DNA of 64,000 nt from Lingula anatina (Eukaryota > Brachiopoda > Lingulata > Lingulida > Lingulidae): the NCBI RefSeq assembly GCF_001039355.2, contig NW_019775746.1, forward strand, positions 429,496 to 493,495, given 5' to 3'. Below are positions 1 to 13,204 of this stretch, piece after piece. The notes below the pieces were generated by a model. It was not told the origin of the DNA, made no database searches, and worked only from the letters and a program-made list of their open reading frames with translations. Both the position numbers and the translations under genes were made by a program. Numbering within the stretch: position 1 is the first letter of the stretch; every line of letters starts with the position of its first letter.

Positions 1-1254
1 TAAGACAAAAACATCAGAGAAACCAATGAGAAGACAACAAAATAAAAAGGCAACGTATTTAAATTAAACAAGAAAGGTATATTATCATGGTCATAAGTAA
101 CAAAGAAAACTGTTTGTTCGCTACTTCTGCGACTGAGCTTGTTTCCCTGGCGATTCCTCTGCTATGCTAACTTAAGTATGAATTCAGCAGAGCTTCCATC
201 AAGAAAAAGGTTTATTGGAATCGGGGGGCAGAGAATGTTAAATGCCAGAAACAGATTTGTTGCTGAAACATGATGGCTTTTTCGTATGGCATCATTTCCG
301 TGGTCTATTTTGTTAACTAAAAGTTTTTTGTCGAAGGGTAAAGATATGGTAAATTCACACTCAACGTGGGCGGTTTGCAAGAAGTATTCACAAACCCATG
401 TCTGTCTTTATTTTCATTATATTCATTTATTTTTCATTTTCATTTCTTTTTGTATTTATTCAATATACCTTTCCAATTATCATTTTTTGCATTTTCAAAT
501 GACTAGGAGTGCGTTCTTTATTTCTCAATTTTTTTTTCGTTTCCAAAAACGTGTTTGTCTTGTATTTCAATGCGCTCCTCCCACATTTTCACATAATTTT
601 GGACCTTATTAACTTACTTTTTCTGCCAAATATATGCTAACACGAAAATTATTTGTTATCCACATTGTTTATTCTGTTTTTGTTATTCGGTTTTCGTGGG
701 CCTCACATGTAGCTAATGACTTTGCATGCCTTGCTTCATTAAAGGTCTACTATCCGCCTTTGAAACTGTCCCAGACTCATATTTTCTGTGTCTGCATATC
801 CTGCAAAGCTACATGTAAGCCTGCTTATATTCCCAATTCAATTCAGCTCTTCAAACCGATAAAAACTCTCAAATAAAAGTACCTGATGTCGCTTTTTTGT
901 AATGTTCGGAAAGACATGTCGCTTTTAACGTTACGTGAAACGTTTGGAACTAAATGATATAATGTGGAATGGTATAAAAAAATCAAGTACAGGGATGGGT
1001 CCAGCAATGATTTGTGAGTAGCAGGGACTTTTATCTTTCTTTATGAAATTTTGATTTGGCGGGAAATCCCGTATAGCTTTGAATATGAAATTATTATAAA
1101 TAAATGTCTTTCATTAATATTTCTCTAACCATTTGTCTAACATTTTTCTAATGCATATGTAGCCATCTCCACATCCACAGTATATATCCAGTATGTTTTT
1201 TACTTAAACAGTTGGGCCAACAGCAAGTGCAAATTATACAACAAAAATTAGAGG
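1..1254. other. AT-rich non-coding stretch
   Basis: Nothing recognisable. Stop codons are frequent in all frames, and the open frames of 80-108 codons near 290-880 are rich in Phe, Leu, Ile and Cys, as expected from T-rich DNA read by chance. No splice-bounded frame, RNA gene or repeat unit was seen. Confidence 0.6.
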
Positions 1255-1760
1255 TCAAACAGAAATTAAAAGATGGTTGATCATTCTGTCTGTCGGGCAC
1301 CTGTACGAACTAAACATTTGCAAACGAAAGATGAACAGCGGGATCCGCAGTCTGATACGGTACATGTAAAACGTATTTCATCACTTTGTATCAGCGCCAA
1401 ACGCCGCTGGCATTGCTTGACTGACAGGCCCGACCGCGGATTAATTAAACAATCTCAGGATCGTTTTCGGGTCTGGAGATATAATTAGTTTTTCAGAAAT
1501 GCTGATCGTTTCCCTCTCTATCATCTTCGACAGGCTCCCATGGAACGCTAATTATCGGGCGGCTGGTAAACACGCTGCTCTGGGACGTGTTGTACAGGCA
1601 GGAACGCGACCCCTGCCCGCACGGCTCATGTTGGCTTCGTTATGAACACGGTCGTTGCTGGTCTACCAAGTTGGGGGGAAAGCAAAACGCCGTCGGGGAA
1701 TAGCTTGTCAGACAGGTGCATCGATTTTGTGATGAGTTAATTACAATGACGGATACTTTT
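1255..1760. promoter_or_regulatory. GC/CpG-richer block, candidate cis-regulatory element
   Basis: This block is visibly richer in GC and CpG than its flanks, with clusters such as CCGACCGCGG near 1431 and GGCAGGAACGCGACC near 1599. It also contains homeodomain-type cores (ATTAATTAA near 1441, GCTAATTATC near 1548, TTAATTAC near 1737). The 71-codon open frame at 1273-1488 has no splice partner and I do not treat it as a gene. The composition fits an unmethylated enhancer or promoter island. This is inference from composition and motifs only. Confidence 0.3.
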
Positions 1761-2694
1761 CAGAGATTAATGATGAAGCGATGATTTTGATGAGATAACT
1801 AAGTTTTGATTTTTTTATCTACTTCTACTTCCCCCCCCCCCCGCTTCCCTTTTACGCACGTATGGTTTCACAATTAACCCATCCTACTCTTAATAAATCG
1901 AGTGAGCACCACTAAACACTTTGTAATAACTTACGCAAATAGAAATGTCAGATTCACGACAGACAGAGGAAATTTGCTAACAGCCTCCATGTCAATACCG
2001 TGGCATCTCATTAAGTGTCTCCAAGTAAGACTTCACAACGGATAAGATAAAGATAACTTCATAGTTCCTGACAATATCAAAATCTACTTAAAGCCATACA
2101 GAAACATCAAATGGCCATCACTTGATTAGCATGGTTGAAGATGCGTCCATACAGGAAGCCTTCTCCAAACATACTCCATGATAAGTAGAGATGATATAAT
2201 TTCGTTTGTGAACTGAACCGCTATCGTAAACGTGAACAACATCATTTGATTGTCTAATGGCAACAGTAGTAAAACCAGACATTTCTCGCGTGTTAAAGCA
2301 CGTATGAAAAAAAAAAACAGATTAGCGTTTAAAGTAAATCATGAAATTGAGCATTGACTTAAAACCAACTAAAAACATGTTGTTAAATGCAACTTTTGAA
2401 TCTAGAACTAAAAGTTAATGGTGGAAAATAAACAGATAATGATTTTTAATAATTTGTACTACAAAATAATGCAATCCGAAAATAGGTTTTTGTGTTCGAA
2501 AATAATTTGGTATCGGTTTTACACCCAAGTTTTAAACATGTTGATATCCTCCAAAAGTAAAGAACAATTCATATCTTAAAGAGAAACCCCTTCTCCTCTG
2601 ATATCTTTTACAGATTTGCTCATCTCCGCTTATACATGTAGACCCTACTAGTACAAAATGTGTCAAACGAAATTACAAGCGTTTCCAGATACTT
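1761..2694. other. Non-coding stretch with a C12 run
   Basis: AT-rich sequence without a convincing open frame. A run of 12 C lies at 1831-1842. No other structure was recognised. Confidence 0.5.
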
Positions 2695-3740
2695 TGGCAT
2701 GCTAGTACACCGGGCAGTTTTTAACTCACGTCGGGACCCGCCCCTTTGAAGTTTTTTCTCCCACTGTCAAACGCCATTCCATAGGAAATTTGAGCATGAT
2801 TAATCGCCGGCAAACAGCGACCTAACGAGAAATGAAACCAATTTTGTTTTTGGGAACATTATCAACAAATCTGCTCTCATATTCGTCAAGCGCGTTCGTA
2901 AAGCAAGAATGTCAGACCATGTAAAACACTTTTAACCACTAAAAACATTTCAGTGAGTTCTGTTCAAACCTTTCACTGTAGGACCCGCCGTATTAGTTGT
3001 TTGTACATGTTTACAAAAAAGGAACCCCGTTTTGCTAGTTTCCAAAGGTCGAAAGGGCAAATGTAATCCGCCGATACAGCATTCCAACCCAGCCCAGCGA
3101 TATGTTTGTTGGCATTTCTACTTTCCGTTACATATGTTTAAAGGAAGTGCTAGCACAGGTTCAGGTTGGAAAACTAGAAAAATGAAAAAGCAAAGTTGTA
3201 CCGATTTCTTGATAAAACGACCATAACAGAGTGTTCGGCAGATGGTTGCCCAATGCAACAGCAATCAGGCAACCGAAACAACCGATATCCTTTTATTCAA
3301 TTACAAGTCAAACCTATGATAATTTCCCAGTACAAGTTGCTGTGACTCTACCAGCATCTTGACAATTCGATTAGATTAAATCGGCTGATCCGAATTGTTG
3401 TGAAATATAATTACCGCTGGAAATGGCCAGGAATGTCGAGCTGAATACAATCTCAATTATTTTGTAAATATTTTACGATCGTTGTGGGGATAATCTAACG
3501 TGAAAAATGTTGTTTCGGTGGGAAAGAGCGGTCTGATAATTCAATAACAATCCGTTCCCCCGACGCTATAAACAACGTGCTGCCCAACGTTTCCTCGCGC
3601 GTAGTGCCAAGGCAAGCGTTCGACAAAGGGTATTAGATCGACTTCTATGTAGAAACAATTCACTTCGGCGTTGTTTGTATTAATCTACCCAGTAGTTTGC
3701 CGGTATTAATTGGTTACTGGAAAATCAGATACTGTGCTGA
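2695..3740. promoter_or_regulatory. CpG-rich non-coding block, candidate promoter or enhancer
   Basis: The CpG concentration is high for this window, peaking at about 3530-3640 (CCCCCGACGC, CTCGCGCG, AAGCGTTCG). A TATA-like CTATAAAC lies at about 3566. Sox-type (AACAAT) and homeodomain-type (TTAAT) words are present. No frame longer than about 64 codons crosses it and no good splice donor follows the TATA-like site. I read it as regulatory DNA, without being able to tell promoter from enhancer. Confidence 0.3.
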
Positions 3741-6290
3741 CCAGCACACACAGGGAAATAATCTATTGAACTTAAGCGTACTTACCTATTACCTTTATTA
3801 GATTTTAAATGTTGTATATTGTGATTTTGTAATCTAAATATATGGAGCACAAATCAGTGAGAACAAGATGCTCGGAAGATGACTGAAGTAGATCAGGAAA
3901 CAATGTTATTTGTCAGTTAATAATTTACTTGATTTGATTTTCGGTGGCATCATGGGATTTTACCACCAGTGAGTAGTGGCAGACGTGTACACTGAAGTGC
4001 GCGTACAAGATCACGTATTTGGCTTTTTGTGTCTAGCTTGTAATTAATTCCTCGAGTGTTGCGCATGCAAGTGTTATAAAGCCGGGACCCGCTGCACTTG
4101 AAATGGAAAACAAATCATTGCAGCTTGATTGCAATATAAATAAAACACTAGGAACAACAGCAACACTAGTGACAAGCAAAGCACTGGGTGGCCTAACATT
4201 GGCTGGTGTATTTGTTCTTAGAGCTTAGAAGTAATAGCCATTTTTTGTACAGAGTTCTTCTTTAAGGACTGCCAACGGTACACTGACATTATTATTATAA
4301 TTGATGATGATAATGATAATTATGGAATAGATTATCTTGAAAAAGTAGTATAAAATAAAATAACATAAATTTTAAAAAACATTAACAAAGACAATATGAT
4401 ATTAATGTATTTTAACAATAATAATTAAATAAAAAACAGTAATATAAAGAAAACATTTCCTCATATCGTAATATACTGGAGAATATAGATATCAAGAAAG
4501 GGTGACGTGTGCCATCCTCCCCTTTTACCTAGGACCAAAATCATAGGCAGAGGTGTTTAGAGGGGTGGGACAAAGAGCCGCCCTTTAAGCCGGAAATGGC
4601 CCGCTTTGAATCAAATTTTTATCTACATTTTGATCAATATTTCTGTGATTTTGATTACAAGTATTAAACAGCAACAGTCTAAAACACCAGTAACAAACCA
4701 CGTGCAAATAAAATATTTTGGAAATTGTTACGAAAACCATCATGATTTCGTAAATACAGCTGGAGCTAGATGAAGTATTATGGGCCCTATGCTAAAATAC
4801 ACAGATATCTAAAGGAATTTCGGGATGACACAGCAGCAAGCATAACCCGATTAGCAGATTCCACTAACTATCATGTAAACCGCAGCACGCCTCGTGTGTT
4901 TCATCACACTGAGAGGTACGTAAGTAGTCCCACGGTGAGAAATATGCAGAAATTGCTACATTGTCTAGTCCTGAGACGATCTGTTTATTATCATAGACAG
5001 CAACGAACCTGTATCGCATCCCGCTGATAGCGATTTGTATGCCCTCCATTTTATGCGTACTGTAAAGAATTATATATTCTATAGGGGCCTAAAATGCTCG
5101 TTTATAAAAGAAAATATTTAAGATAATTGGGCACGGAAAAAAAAACACTAGGTCCAACATACCTTTTGGCAAATAGCAGTGCCGATCGTAATTTACCGCC
5201 CCTTTTAAACGCATGTGAAAAGGGCTAAGACTAAGGGTCCTAAGACTTTAACCATAGCATCGCGTAGTAAAGTAGTGGAAGCTTTTTTTATCCCCCCCCC
5301 ACCCAACCTTCTTTCAAATTCCTTGATTCTCCCCTGCTGCCAATGCTGATACAACAGTACCAGAAAGAAAACAAACCCCCACAACCCTGCATGTGTGTGG
5401 GGAATCTTAAGTCCTAAGATTTGCCTCTAATTGGTATCTGTTATAGTAGCAACAGTGATCAAAAGTCTCGGATGATGTTTACATGGATTAGTCTAGCCCA
5501 CCTAGAAGACGGAAACGTTCGCGATAGATAATCGGCAAACATCGCAACTGTTGGTCCGAGAGGTTGTTAAGCTATTAATTAAACAGAAAATAAACAAAGG
5601 TTAGATGAAGACGATGTAGCAAATGATCATCTTTGAAGTTTTGTCGATCTCATCTTTGGAATGTCGGTGTTAATAGAATTACGTCGCTATTTATCAGAAA
5701 AACGGTATAGAAGGAGATAAGTTTAAAAAAATAATAAATAACTACGAACCATCTTGTTGGCGATGGCGCGGATGATGACCGTTTTGCTCGTTTGTGAAAT
5801 GGGGGAGTACCTGATAAGTGCATTGTCTTGTGAAAGTGCTATAACAAAAATATAATTAAACAAGAAATATCAAAAGCTTATATCAAAAGCTTATTACGAA
5901 GAAACTCTGGTTGATTCAGAACAGCAAGTGAGTGAAGGAGTTTGTCACTCTAACTTTAACCACCTCTGCTGTAACTAGTTAACAGTTGCTGAAATAATTA
6001 AAGGACTTTCTTAATACTTCGGTCTCTAATACTTCAGATCATCGGTTGTCATCTCCCGTATGCCGTGAAAGATGAGTCTTAATTTTTACAATAAATAATG
6101 AATAATGATTACTGGGCTACATTTCTTCTTTGTGTTGATACCCGGTACATGGATATTGTTGGACAAGCTACAACTTTACAACAAATGGAACTTAATAATT
6201 ATCATTTCTATTCTGAGGAAATAAAAGGAAGTAATATCGTTGTAATATCTGTGTAGAAACTGAGGACTTGGTTTATTCCTTAAATATTTG
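3741..6290. other. AT-rich non-coding stretch with repeat-like fragments
   Basis: No supported gene. Around 4535-4615 there is a fragment with an ATAGGCAG word followed by purine/G-rich sequence, resembling the dispersed G-run repeats described at 44173 and 60903. A C10 run lies near 5293-5302. A direct 12-bp duplication (ATCAAAAGCTTA, twice) sits at about 5870-5893. A CpG-richer stretch lies at about 5500-5560. Confidence 0.4.
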
Positions 6291-7510
6291 CGGTCAGTCA
6301 GAATCCAACTTTTCGGGGAACTAATCAGCCCCAACACCCTTGCTCCTTGTGGTTAATTAACGACTTAATCAGGATCCCCGTATCAGATGATCTGTTGGTT
6401 CCGGTATCTGTTCTTATCAGTGATCCTAACAGGTGACGGATCATCTTTCATAAAGGCTACAATACACCGTTTTGCTCCCACTATGCTAACGGTATTCCGC
6501 GTTACTCAATTAGCTGCCAGTTGAGTCGTTAAGTGCAGTATGTGAATTCCGTCGAAATTGTAATGGAATTTTAATAAAAACCTGCGTGAATTGTGATGCA
6601 ATTGTGATATGACGTGTGAATGGGCTAATTTTTTGATAAACGCACACGAATGGTCTTGACACTTAGGGGCAATTTCTGGTAATAATATTATTTAGGTAGA
6701 AATAATTAACTTTTTTCTTTTTTTTTTTGAACTTTTCTTCAGAATACAGAAACCAGTGTCCAATTTGATCTACTGCTTACAGAGTTTTTTTAATTTATCA
6801 AATTTGCTAGGGAAGTTCTCCGCATATTTTTCTACTTCGCTATTTGCTTTCTGCGTGGTCGAAATCGCTAAAACTCGTGCACGAGCATTGTTCATTACTG
6901 ACCGATGACCAATCGACGATTGATTGATGTGAACGCGGATAAAAATTACTTCAAGCATTTCACTGTGATCTTAATGTCTGTTCACTTCATTTCGTTTATT
7001 TTCAATTGCCGTCATGAATGATTCTAGTCATGGATATGCTCCGTACATCGTTTGCCGCTGGCTTTAGAATATAATGAGAAAGTTTTACACTGGAAGCAGT
7101 GAAGTGTTCATCAGAAATCCATAAACAAATCCGAAAAAGTGTGAAATACGGGTTTTAGCATCACCAAGTCCAAATACTTAATGAGCTTAAGGTAACCGAT
7201 AAGTTACACTCTGTTAGATAATCACTCCCTTTTTCCGATTTCCAATCTCCGGGTTTAAAGTTGCATTTAATATTTCTGCGGGAGACATTTTTTCGGTGAT
7301 TTTAATGTAATCCCCCTTATTTCGCGTGAGAATGTTCCCATGCATATGGTGGTCTTAAAGCTCCAGAGGTTGCTTCTCAGTTGTCTGGAAACTGCCCAGA
7401 GAATTGTAATTAAAGAAGGCGGACGCAAGAGGCTCTGGAGACGGACAACTCGTGCGTTATGCGAATTCTGTTGAATCTCCAAGCTTTCTGTTATAAGACA
7501 CAAATAGCCG
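6291..7510. other. Moderately GC non-coding stretch
   Basis: Mixed-composition DNA with several homeodomain-type and bHLH-like words but no splice-bounded open frame. A minus-strand frame of 78 codons (7267-7503) has neither an initiation context nor splice partners that I can justify. It contains one copy of a 23-bp word that recurs near 9255. Confidence 0.4.
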
Positions 7511-9731
7511 TGAGAAAGATGGACACACTCTGTTCAAAGATAGTGGAAGTTGTTTTAAAATTCAAAAGTTATTTAAGTTGGTTTTTGCTTTTCATTTTTC
7601 ATCTGTAGGACTTATCTTATTAGTTTCTTCAGCTTATTATCAAAAACACCAAGAACTAATGATGTTGAAATGTGCAACTCCTTTCTGCATTAAGTACATG
7701 TACATCACTGTTTCATGACAGTGTAAATATTGCAAAGAAGCAATAAAACTATTGCAAGAACAAACAACATGAAAAGGCACATAAGTGATAAAACGGTCAT
7801 TGCAAAATGCATCGCATTCATATTTGTTGCAATCTCCTAATAAAAAGGGTAGAAAAAATAGCAAATCTACTGTAGCCTTGTTACACGCGCCGTGTCATGC
7901 CAGAATAGGTACGGTTGGTAATTAGCAAGAATATGTAAAGCAGCAATTATGAAGTTAGTTTAAAAAGTTTAATTTCAAAACATTTTTAAATAATAAAAAT
8001 GAAGTTAGAAATATACGTAATGGGGAAGTAACAGACAAGGGAGTGGCATACCCTATAGGCCTACATATGCGGGCGTGCAAATAAAACACAATCAGCGAAA
8101 TTATACCTTCTTAATCATCTTATCAGTAGCATACACATTTGAGACGTACCTGGATATTTTGGTCAATTACATATTTTAGCAGGACACATGCATGTAAAGA
8201 GAGACTTGAAATTATGTGCTTTCTTACGTTTAAATTGAACTTCACTCCATTGGTGAGCCTCAAATGCATTTCTGCTACTGTGTAAAATAGTGTTGCCAAC
8301 TTCACCATAACAAGCAAATAAAGATGGGGAAAAACGCAAAGTAAAAATCAGTCGATTATTTAAACTCAAAGTGAAAATTCAAAAAGGCAAACAAACAAAT
8401 AACAGCGTTTGATATTTCGCCCTCAATGTTGCGCATTTTAATGTTCTTGCAAATAATTTAAGTGTGGAAATTTACACCAACAGTAGTATATGCATAGTCC
8501 TGTCGCCCTTTGATCAAAGGTAAGTTTGAAAGCGAAGATGGGCTATTCGTACAAGTCTGAAAAAAAAAAGGAAAGGTCTGGTTTGCCTGTCTAATAGCTC
8601 CAGTGTTGCTCTACATAGAGCGGGTGTAAATTGTTGAAGTGTGCAGTTGTAACACACACAATACAACATGAAAACCAATGCACTCTGCTTCCTGTAGCTG
8701 TTCACGCTACGACGAAGGTGGCGGACACTGACGTGTTAGTTTTCGCGCAGAATAATACCGCTATCCTTCCTGTCTTTGCGGGCTTTGTTGAAATTACACA
8801 AGCCAAATGTGTACCATGTAAAATTTAGTCTAGTAATGCTTTACTCTTCTCATGTAAAATGCACGCAGTCTGGCATTACGCTCTGCTAGTTTCCATACAT
8901 GCTGCTATGGTCAAGCCATTACAACTCTTTCACAAATAACGTATAAACGCACAATGCTAATTTTGTTCTTATCTTGGGCAGTTTTTTTTAATTCTATAAA
9001 GTAGGCTATCTTGTTTAAGTAAAGCTTTATTCTCTCAATGCTGTGTTCTCAACGCAGTATTCAGCTATCTCAATTTATGTTCTTGATGTCATGGCTTGAA
9101 TAAGGGGGTTTATTCGGAGTGCAACCCGCCCGTTATTGGGGCCCGGTATTGAACCAGAAGCCTTTTACATGTGGAGCGTTTCTATATACCTTCCCAAGAT
9201 CAACCATGTGAAATATGTATGGTTTGCTACATCTATTTTTGTGATGTTGTTTGTGTGGAAACTGCCCAGAGAGTTGTATGTTGCATGTGCATGTACAGAA
9301 CATGTATTTTCACCGAGCTGCATTTTCTTTTTCTAAATTTGGACTTGACTTTTTACGACAAATGTGATACCAAATTTGGTCCGACATTTGTAGCAGCATA
9401 TGTATATGCAGGCTAAATGACGAATCTTATGCGCGCATCTATAACACTAAAAATTAATCAGTTAAATGGTAAACTACCTAGCTTTCTAACACTGTTAAAT
9501 TATAACTTACGGCAGCAGGCTTGTTAAATGAAATTTACCATGAAAAATAACTCCCGTAAATAAGTAAAGCTACTGGTAGGTACAGCACCTAAATTATAGC
9601 CCATATTTGGTGCTGATTTCTTCGCTCATCACCAGAATTGGCATATAAAGATTTTTAGCAACGGATTAGTTAAGGCACCCTTACTGTTAATTTTAACAGT
9701 ATATTTTCGCCATTTATTACGTCAATGAATT

Positions 9732-9795
<64 letters not shown>

Positions 9796-11288
9796 CAGGA
9801 GAACAAATGACGGGAGGGGATTTCTTATAGGCTGTCTTTACAGTTACGCCCCTGTTCGCCATGTTAAAAATATCAACAGCGCCATGTCACATTGTTCACC
9901 AACAGATCGATGTAACATCCTGATCCGAGTGACCTCTTGAAATGAGCTTTCTTTCATGACACTTTCAACATTTCCCATGGCGATCTGATGAGAACGCGTT
10001 CTAGATTAGATGTTATTTTTTTCATCACCTTCGAAGATTCTTTTTAAACCTAGGGCCTATTTATCTTTCCAGACGTGATAACTATTGTTTTTTTCCGTAA
10101 TCTATTGAGAGTTCAAAATCCATAAATATGAAGAAAGTTGTCAAAACATTGACTACGTCAGTTATTATACCCTATGATGACTGGGCTTCGTCCGATTGTT
10201 TTTAAACAATTAGTTTCTGTTTTGTTTCAATGGTTTTTTTATTTGACAAGCTTCTTATCTTCCGCTGCTTTCAAATGGTCAAGTTAAACAAACATCATCT
10301 TGAATTCCATATCAATTAATTCTTTCTCCAAACAAATCCACTCTACATATTCAAGTCCACTGCCATCTTTGACTAGTAACAGCTAACGAAGAACATCAAA
10401 AGCAGAAAAACATGAAGACGAAGCGCACCCTAGTGACTTTTATCATCACTACGGCATAATAGTATCGATAAGCATTTGTGACCATTTTTAGCCTCCGCTT
10501 CCGGTTGCCGGATTTTAAACAGCATGCGAGAAAAAGTAGGTAGAAACACATATAAATATACCCATAAACTTAAGAAAATCACACAAGGATAACAAATTAA
10601 CATTCAACGATGTAAGTTTCTTATGATATAATAGCAAAGGCAAATAGGGAATGTATGTGGTAACTGTGAGTGTTACGCGCCAAATTTCGAGATGTAAGTT
10701 TCATTTGGATCAAATGGTCCCATATCCATTAATATACTTGTAACAACTCATAAATTTGTGATACAGATTAAAATAAAACCTCACCGATATGGTATTTTAG
10801 TCTTTTAATCTGTGAATATTTGAATTGGAATATGTGATCCGTCTGGAATCGTGTGTAAATGCTAATATCCATATATATATAGCTCCGTTTATATCAGAGC
10901 AAGAATCTGACTGAGAAGTTGAAAGAAAAGATGTGAACCCTGTCAATTCAGCTTACATTGTGGATCTTTTTTCTCAACCTACCCTCACCTTCAAGAAAAA
11001 ACCATATAGATACATTGAAATGTTGCAATCACAGGGCATTTGGGCTTAATCAAGAAATATAGACAGGATAGCCACTAAACTTTTCAATATTATATTGTTT
11101 TGTTAAAAAGGACCAATATGCTGTCTTTTACATGCATGATTACAGGTCTATAATAATCAAACACAGCTACATTCAGCACATGGAGAATTTCTACATTGCT
11201 TAATTTTTAAATACAAAGTCAATGTAGTCACTAATAATGGTAACACAGAATAAGTCACTGATTTAAATGACATGTTTATTGTTTTTAG
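7511..11288. other. Non-coding stretch left of the first candidate exon
   Basis: Mostly AT-rich. It holds the CA/A repeat at 9734-9795 and a small CpG-richer patch at about 10420-10520, with an ETS-like CTTCCGG at about 10497. A TATA-like ATATATATA at about 10871-10880 lies 400 bp before the first candidate exon and could be a promoter element, but runs of TA are common here. Nothing else was recognised. Confidence 0.4.
9734..9795. repeat. (AC)n microsatellite followed by A22
   Basis: Perfect AC dinucleotide repeat to about 9774, running into a 22-bp A tract. Confidence 0.97.
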
Positions 11289-11376
11289 ATGAAAGTAGAA
11301 TTGGTCAGGGTGACTCAGACATACGTCCATGTTTCACATCATATCCAAGACCAAGACTGCCATCTCTGACATACAG
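11289..11376 (+). other. Candidate exon, possibly 5' UTR
   Basis: The stretch is preceded by a pyrimidine-rich TTGTTTTTAG acceptor and followed by CAG/GTACCT, a moderate donor. One frame (beginning with the third base) is open throughout, 28 codons long, and reads Gly/Pro/Arg/Ser-rich. In that frame the exon would end with two leftover bases, and joining it to the next candidate at 11556 gives an immediate stop. So the two cannot both be coding in sequence. It may be an untranslated or alternative exon, or a chance match to splice consensus. Confidence 0.2.
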
Positions 11377-11555
11377 GTACCTTTATTGTTTTTAGCTATT
11401 GTCTCTGGAGATAAACACAAAGCACAAAAAGAGTATCATAGTGTCAGAAAGTTAGGACTAAATAAACACAAGCATTTGAAAACAAATATGGTTATTCATT
11501 TACTTCTTGATAAACAATTACCTTTTTTATGTTACTCTAGTTTTTTTTATTCCAG

Positions 11556-11657
11556 ATTTTGAGGTGTGATTCCCCTCCCCCTGGAGATAGTTGTCTGGTC
11601 AAGCACAGGCTGCAGTTAATGAATGGAACCATGCAGGACCAGGCATGTGAACATCAG
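11556..11657 (+). other. Candidate exon of an unrecognised + strand transcript
   Basis: This is the best splice-bounded segment in the left part: a T-rich tract and TTCCAG acceptor, then 102 bp, then CAG/GTAAGT, a perfect donor. Its length is a multiple of three. Frame 0 is open for all 34 codons (it includes GDSCLVKHRLQLMNGTMQ) while the other two frames stop within four codons. That is suggestive of coding, but I do not recognise the peptide. If spliced to the candidate exon at 13205 the frame runs 14 codons into TAG, so in that transcript this would be upstream of the real start. Alternatives are a 5' UTR exon with an upstream open frame, a non-coding RNA exon, or coincidence. Confidence 0.35.
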
Positions 11658-11959
11658 GTAAGTCATCACTCCAGATAACACACCTGAGAATTGGCTTGCA
11701 CATGTTGTCTAGTCTCCCTCCAGCAAGTTAAATTGTTTCCAAGTAATTTAGAGAGAAGTTGCTTTGTTTTTAAAGCATTAATTAGAACAGTTTGATTTCT
11801 TAGCAGTATGAAAAGCTGATTTTGACGGAAAATATCCTCGCATTAATCACAATGTTCTAGTCAATGTTAAATCAACATTTGATATATTTATGGAGTATTA
11901 TGTTTTTTTGTTGTTAAAATAATGCATACATGCTTGATTTGGATTATTGTTTTTTTCCT

Positions 11960-11960
11960 G

Positions 11961-12028
<68 letters not shown>
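11960..12028. repeat. (GT)n(AT)n compound microsatellite
   Basis: GT repeat to about 11986, followed directly by AT repeat to 12028. Confidence 0.97.
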
Positions 12029-12031
<3 letters not shown>

Positions 12032-12212
12032 TGTACACATTTAACATTCAGTTAGATAATGCCATGGGTTTTATACATGAACTTTGGAATTTTTTTCTAT
12101 TTCTTTTTTTAAGAATAGGCTTTTATAAGTACTAGTAGGCATTAAACTTCATTTTTGAAATGCTGGAATATTTAAAAACCACATCCCTGCCTACTCAGAC
12201 ACAAATTTAGTG

Positions 12213-12232
12213 ACACACACACACACACACAC
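12213..12232. repeat. (AC)10 microsatellite
   Basis: Perfect AC dinucleotide repeat. Confidence 0.95.
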
Positions 12233-13204
12233 TGAAACACTTATTAAAACATGCATATTAAATTCTGTGTAGAAGTTACCCGTGAGACTTTAAATGAAGT
12301 ATTCAATATTTATAAAGAAGACAGCCATACCTTAGTCTAAGATCATAGTCATGTCTTACCAGACAGTTTATTGTCCCTTTGGAGATGTGAAATAGTATGT
12401 CTTCACATAAACATAATTGAATTCTAAAGATGAGCTGTACTTTTATGAATTTCTTTTGGGAGAAGGGGGGGGGAGGTGTTGAAGATTCTTCAATTGTATT
12501 ATATATACTTGTATAGGCAGTACGTAGAATTGTTAGGGTCAAACAAGCAATTTTTCTGTCAGTCACATTTTAAAAATTCACCAGAATAGTGATAAAGTTA
12601 CATTATCTTTAAAATGCTGCAGAAATTTTAGCTAACTTGGCATTTCTAGATCATTCTTTATAAAATCAATATATATAACAATGCATATATAGGTTTCAGG
12701 AGAAAGGAAGACTGGAGTATGAAGGAGAAGTATAAACCTGGAAATTTTTGGTAGGGTTTTCATATCTTATTTAACTCATCTGAATTTTTTAATTGAAGCC
12801 TTTTCCATAGATAAGAATCCTTTCTCAATACTTGACAGGTAAAAAGGTTTATAAAATAATTTCCTTTGGTGTAAGGATTATAAAATATCATGCACCTTTT
12901 TTGCCAGATTATTGTGGGATCACTGAATAAAATGATCATTTGGTTTTTCAAAGATTATGCTAATGAAAACCTATGGTAGAATATATATATTGTGCTTTAT
13001 TCAGATATTGAAAACTAACATAATATTAGAGGTCCTATGGAATATAAGAAAAGGGAAGTGCATTGAATAAATTCATTAAAACGATCATCTAATACATGTA
13101 TGTGCAATTAAGTTCAACATGTTCTTTTTCTTCAGTCTTGACTCTCTTATTTACATGTGCCTACCTTCTTAGCTCAGCTGTTGTAGGAAGTCTTTTATCT
13201 TCAG

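Larger units (their letters stand above)
11658..13204 (+). other. Intron-like AT-rich stretch
   Basis: Lies between two candidate exons. It begins with GTAAGT and ends with TCTTCAG. It carries the GT/AT microsatellite and a short CA repeat, and short minus-strand frames around 12300-12950 that I regard as chance. Confidence 0.3.
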
